Notes under the pieces: model-generated
Database searches by the model: none
The model's input: only the letters and a program-made list of their open reading frames with translations
What the model was told of the DNA's origin: nothing
Program-made: the position numbers and the translations under genes
From: Acidobacteriota bacterium
Lineage (GTDB): Bacteria; Acidobacteriota; Thermoanaerobaculia; Multivoradales; JAHEKO01
Assembly (NCBI GenBank): GCA_030610025.1
Contig: JAUWSP010000091.1
Span: 1 to 8,532, forward strand
Length of the DNA stretch: 8,532 bases
Direction: 5' to 3'
Shown here: one piece after another, positions 6,093-8,532 of the stretch
Layout of the letters: every line of letters starts with the position of its first letter
How positions within the stretch are numbered: position 1 is the stretch's first letter

Positions 6093-7303
6093 GACAGACA
6101 AGACAAGGACTACCGTTGGCCGGGCTGATTTGCGCACTGCTGGCTCTGGCGGCAGCTCCGGCATCAGCCCAGGAGACCTGCGGGACCTGCCATCCAGAGA
6201 ATCGAGTGAGCTTCGACGAGAGCATTCATGCGGTCGAAAGCGTGACCTGCAGCGACTGTCATGGTGGAGACCCGGTCAGTCGTGAGGTCGAGGCGGCCCA
6301 CAGCGGGAAGTTTCGAAGTCTCTCCAATCGACGCGAGGTGCCGGAGATGTGCGGCAGCTGCCATTCCGAGCTGGAGCGGATGCGGGCCTACAACCTGCCA
6401 GTCGACCAGTACGCGATCTACCTCACTTCTCAGCATGGCAGGGCGGTAGCCGGTGGGGAAACGCGGGCGGCCATCTGCACCGACTGCCACGGCGTGCACG
6501 ACATCCGTAGGCCGAGGGATCCGTCCAGCTCTGCCAACGAGAGGAACATTCCGGCTACCTGCGGTCAGTGCCATGGTGACGAAACCCTGATGCAGGAATT
6601 CGACCTGGACCCCGACGTCGTCACAGACTACCGCTCGAGTATTCATGGACGTCTGCTGCTGGAGGAGGGATCCTCTGCGGCTCCCAACTGCACGAGCTGT
6701 CACGGCGTGCACGGCGCCACTCCGCCAGGTGTTGGAGATGTGGACAAAGTCTGCGGCGCCTGTCACGAGCAGACCCGCAAGGCCTTTCTGGCCGGACCTC
6801 ACTACCGAGGGATGATCGACGCTGAAATACCCGAGTGCGCCTCCTGTCACTCCAACCACGCCATCAAGCGGTTCGGCATCGAGCGCGTCGAATCGCTCTG
6901 CGCCGAGTGTCATGGCGAAGACAGCGATCAAGCGATTCTCGGTCACAAGATCCATACCCTGATCGAAGTGGCCAGCGAAGCCGTTGCCGGGGCCGAGGAG
7001 CTGGTGCACCGGGCTGACCAGGCGGCGCTCGAGGTCGAAGACCCCCTGAGTCGCGTCGAGGAGGCCAAGACCTATCTAACAGAAGCGCTGCCCGTGGTGC
7101 ACACCGTCTCCCAGGAGCCTGTCGAGCAGTTGACCCGTCGGGCCCAGTCGATTGCCGAGGAGGTCGAGCACGAGCTGTACTCCAAGTTGGACCGGAGTGT
7201 GGCTCACTTCGGGCTGGTGCTCTTCTGGTTCTACCTGTTGCTGACGATCGCCATCCTCGTCATCCTCAAGAAGAAGCTGCAGAGTGAGGCGGAGGCACCA
7301 TGA
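6089..7303 (+). CDS. Nine-haem periplasmic cytochrome c with C-terminal membrane anchor
   Basis: A 404-residue protein. The ATG at 6089 overlaps the cytochrome b stop by four bases (ATGA), giving translational coupling. The frame stays open further upstream, but that part lies inside the cytochrome b gene. Residues 1-27 are a Sec signal ending ASA. Nine CxxCH motifs have first Cys at 31, 54, 88, 130, 158, 201, 222, 250 and 271. Likely distal His residues lie in SIHG and QHGR contexts. Residues 286-370 form a haem-free, charged, probably helical or coiled-coil stalk, and 374-394 are a membrane helix followed by KKK. The haem domain therefore projects into the periplasm on a stalk, like the single C-terminal anchor of cytochrome c1. 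By position it probably takes electrons from the Rieske protein. The haem unit at 88-205 resembles residues 139-189 and 239-314 of the b/c fusion upstream, so the two share ancestry. I know no named family for it. Confidence 0.88.
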   Translation: MRQTRQGLPLAGLICALLALAAAPASAQETCGTCHPENRVSFDESIHAVESVTCSDCHGGDPVSREVEAAHSGKFRSLSNRREVPEMCGSCHSELERMRAYNLPVDQYAIYLTSQHGRAVAGGETRAAICTDCHGVHDIRRPRDPSSSANERNIPATCGQCHGDETLMQEFDLDPDVVTDYRSSIHGRLLLEEGSSAAPNCTSCHGVHGATPPGVGDVDKVCGACHEQTRKAFLAGPHYRGMIDAEIPECASCHSNHAIKRFGIERVESLCAECHGEDSDQAILGHKIHTLIEVASEAVAGAEELVHRADQAALEVEDPLSRVEEAKTYLTEALPVVHTVSQEPVEQLTRRAQSIAEEVEHELYSKLDRSVAHFGLVLFWFYLLLTIAILVILKKKLQSEAEAP

Positions 7304-8532
7304 AGCTGGGGCGCTTCACTGTCGCCGGATACGCCGTCGGATTGCTGCTGGGAATCGGCCTTATTGCGACCTATGGAGCCATGCATATGAGCTCTACGCC
7401 GGGCTTCTGCGGCAGCTGCCACGTGATGTCTCCCTACTACGAGTCGTGGGCGGAGTCCTCCCACGCCAACATCAATTGCGTCGATTGTCACATCTCGCCC
7501 GGGATCACGCAGGAGCTGCGCAAGAAGTACGAGGCGATGGCCATGGTGGCCCGCTACTTCACGGGTACCTATGGGACCAATCCGTGGGCCGAGGTGGACG
7601 ACGCGGCCTGCCTCGAGTGCCACGAGAGACGCTTGCTCATGGGGCGAGAAGTTTTCGGTGACGTCCTCTTCGATCATGGGCCTCATTTGAGCGAGCTGAG
7701 ACGAGGCAAGCGGCTGCAATGTACCTCTTGCCACTCACAGATCGTCCAGGGCTCTCATATGACGGTCACCGGTACGACCTGCACGCTCTGCCACTTCAAG
7801 GGACAGCAACCTGGTGAAGGGACTGCCAGGTGTACCCTGTGTCATCAGGTACCGGATCGAGTCCTCACGGCGGGCGGCCTGGATTTCGACCATGGCGATG
7901 TGGCTCGCTTTGGCATGGAGTGCATCACCTGCCACACGCCGCCGAGTCCGGATGCCGGGCGGGTGCCGCGGGAGCGCTGCCTGACCTGTCACAACGATGA
8001 GAAACGTCTGGCGGAGTTCGAAAAGGGCGATCTGTTGCACCAGAACCACGTTACGGATCACAAGGTGGAGTGCACCCACTGTCACCTGGAGATCGAGCAT
8101 GTGGCGCCCAGGCACCTGGAGGCAGCGAAGAGCGAATGTGGCTCTTGCCATGGGGGAGGTCATTCGCCTCAGCGGGACCTCTATGCCGGCCTGGGTGGCA
8201 AGGACGTCGACCCCCGACCCGATGTGATGTATCTGGCCGGCGTGCGCTGCGAAGGCTGCCATCAGGATCACGGTGACGGCGAGACAGCTCTTGCCGGTGA
8301 GATCTCCTGCATGAGCTGCCACGGGCCCAAGTACAGGCGGGTGTACGAGAGTTGGCAGAGTACGGTGGCCGAGAGAACCTCCGGAGTGCGGCGGCAGCTC
8401 GACAGCACTGCCCGCCTGCTCGGTTCCGAGCCTCCGGCCTCTTTCGAAGACGCCACTGTCAATCTCCAGCTGGTGGAGCGCGGCAAGGGTATCCACAACG
8501 TGCCCTACAGCGTCGCCGTGCTCGAAGCTGCC
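7300..8532 (+). CDS. NapC/NirT-type membrane-anchored multihaem cytochrome c, at least 12 haems (3' partial)
   Basis: The ATG at 7300 overlaps the preceding stop by four bases (ATGA) and has GGAGG at 7291-7295. The frame is open to the window end (411 codons), so the C-terminus is missing. Residues 8-28 are an uncleaved N-terminal membrane anchor. FCGSCHVMSPYYESW (36-50) followed by CVDCH (60-64) is the NapC/NirT/NrfH signature, in which the CxxCHxM region contacts quinol. Ten further CxxCH motifs follow, with first Cys at 104, 141, 161, 178, 208, 227, 258, 280, 317 and 337, giving 12 in total. Residues 345-411 carry no haem motif, and GKGIHNVPYSVAVLEAA (395-411) resembles C-terminal segments of other multihaem cytochromes, so little may be missing. 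NapC proteins usually bind four haems and Geobacter ImcH seven, so this is extended. Inferred: it links quinol or the Rieske/b complex to periplasmic carriers. Confidence 0.87.
   Translation, partial: MKLGRFTVAGYAVGLLLGIGLIATYGAMHMSSTPGFCGSCHVMSPYYESWAESSHANINCVDCHISPGITQELRKKYEAMAMVARYFTGTYGTNPWAEVDDAACLECHERRLLMGREVFGDVLFDHGPHLSELRRGKRLQCTSCHSQIVQGSHMTVTGTTCTLCHFKGQQPGEGTARCTLCHQVPDRVLTAGGLDFDHGDVARFGMECITCHTPPSPDAGRVPRERCLTCHNDEKRLAEFEKGDLLHQNHVTDHKVECTHCHLEIEHVAPRHLEAAKSECGSCHGGGHSPQRDLYAGLGGKDVDPRPDVMYLAGVRCEGCHQDHGDGETALAGEISCMSCHGPKYRRVYESWQSTVAERTSGVRRQLDSTARLLGSEPPASFEDATVNLQLVERGKGIHNVPYSVAVLEAA

Noticed and set aside
6164..7009. Minus-strand open frame of 281 codons
   Set aside because: Antisense to the 9-haem gene; its repeated residues are mirror images of the CxxCH codons.

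Overview
The window looks like part of a respiratory electron-transport locus from a GC-rich, Gram-negative-type bacterium. The density of multihaem cytochromes and the CbcL-like b/c fusion recall metal-reducing or syntrophic Desulfuromonadota (Geobacter relatives) and Acidobacteriota. That placement is a guess from protein style: no taxonomic marker gene is present. All six genes lie on the + strand, and there are 33 CxxCH haem c attachment motifs in 8.5 kb.

Region 1 (1-1976) is the end of one operon. It holds the C-terminal part of a polytopic membrane protein fused to a monohaem cytochrome c domain, overlapped by one base by a second membrane protein. Both carry motifs of the cytochrome bd subunit I (CydA) superfamily. 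The pair looks like a split, Q-loop-lacking bd-like complex that exchanges electrons with haem c rather than a classical quinol oxidase.

Region 2 (1977-4161) starts with a 274-base intergenic stretch. It carries a G/C-tract palindrome overlapping a TATAAAT -10-like box. A 636-residue fusion follows: 11 haem c motifs, then a five-helix cytochrome b domain, the layout of Geobacter CbcL (an inner-membrane menaquinol-linked cytochrome).

Region 3 (4162-4469) is non-coding. It contains three related GC-rich hairpin units, then a strong hairpin whose minus strand resembles the D-arm side of a tRNA.

Region 4 (4470-8532) is a tight operon: Tat-type Rieske protein, divergent fused cytochrome b, C-terminally anchored 9-haem cytochrome c, and a NapC/NirT-like N-terminally anchored cytochrome with at least 12 haems, cut by the window end. 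The two last junctions are 4-base ATGA overlaps. No cytochrome c1 is seen; the multihaem proteins seem to take its place.

Inferred joint role: several parallel inner-membrane modules (bd-like, CbcL-like, Rieske/b, NapC-like) pass electrons between the quinone pool and periplasmic haem wires. The most unusual point is the cytochrome b at 4953-6092. It appears to lack one canonical bH haem ligand, the LPWDQ-type segment and the Glu of the PEWY quinol-site motif.
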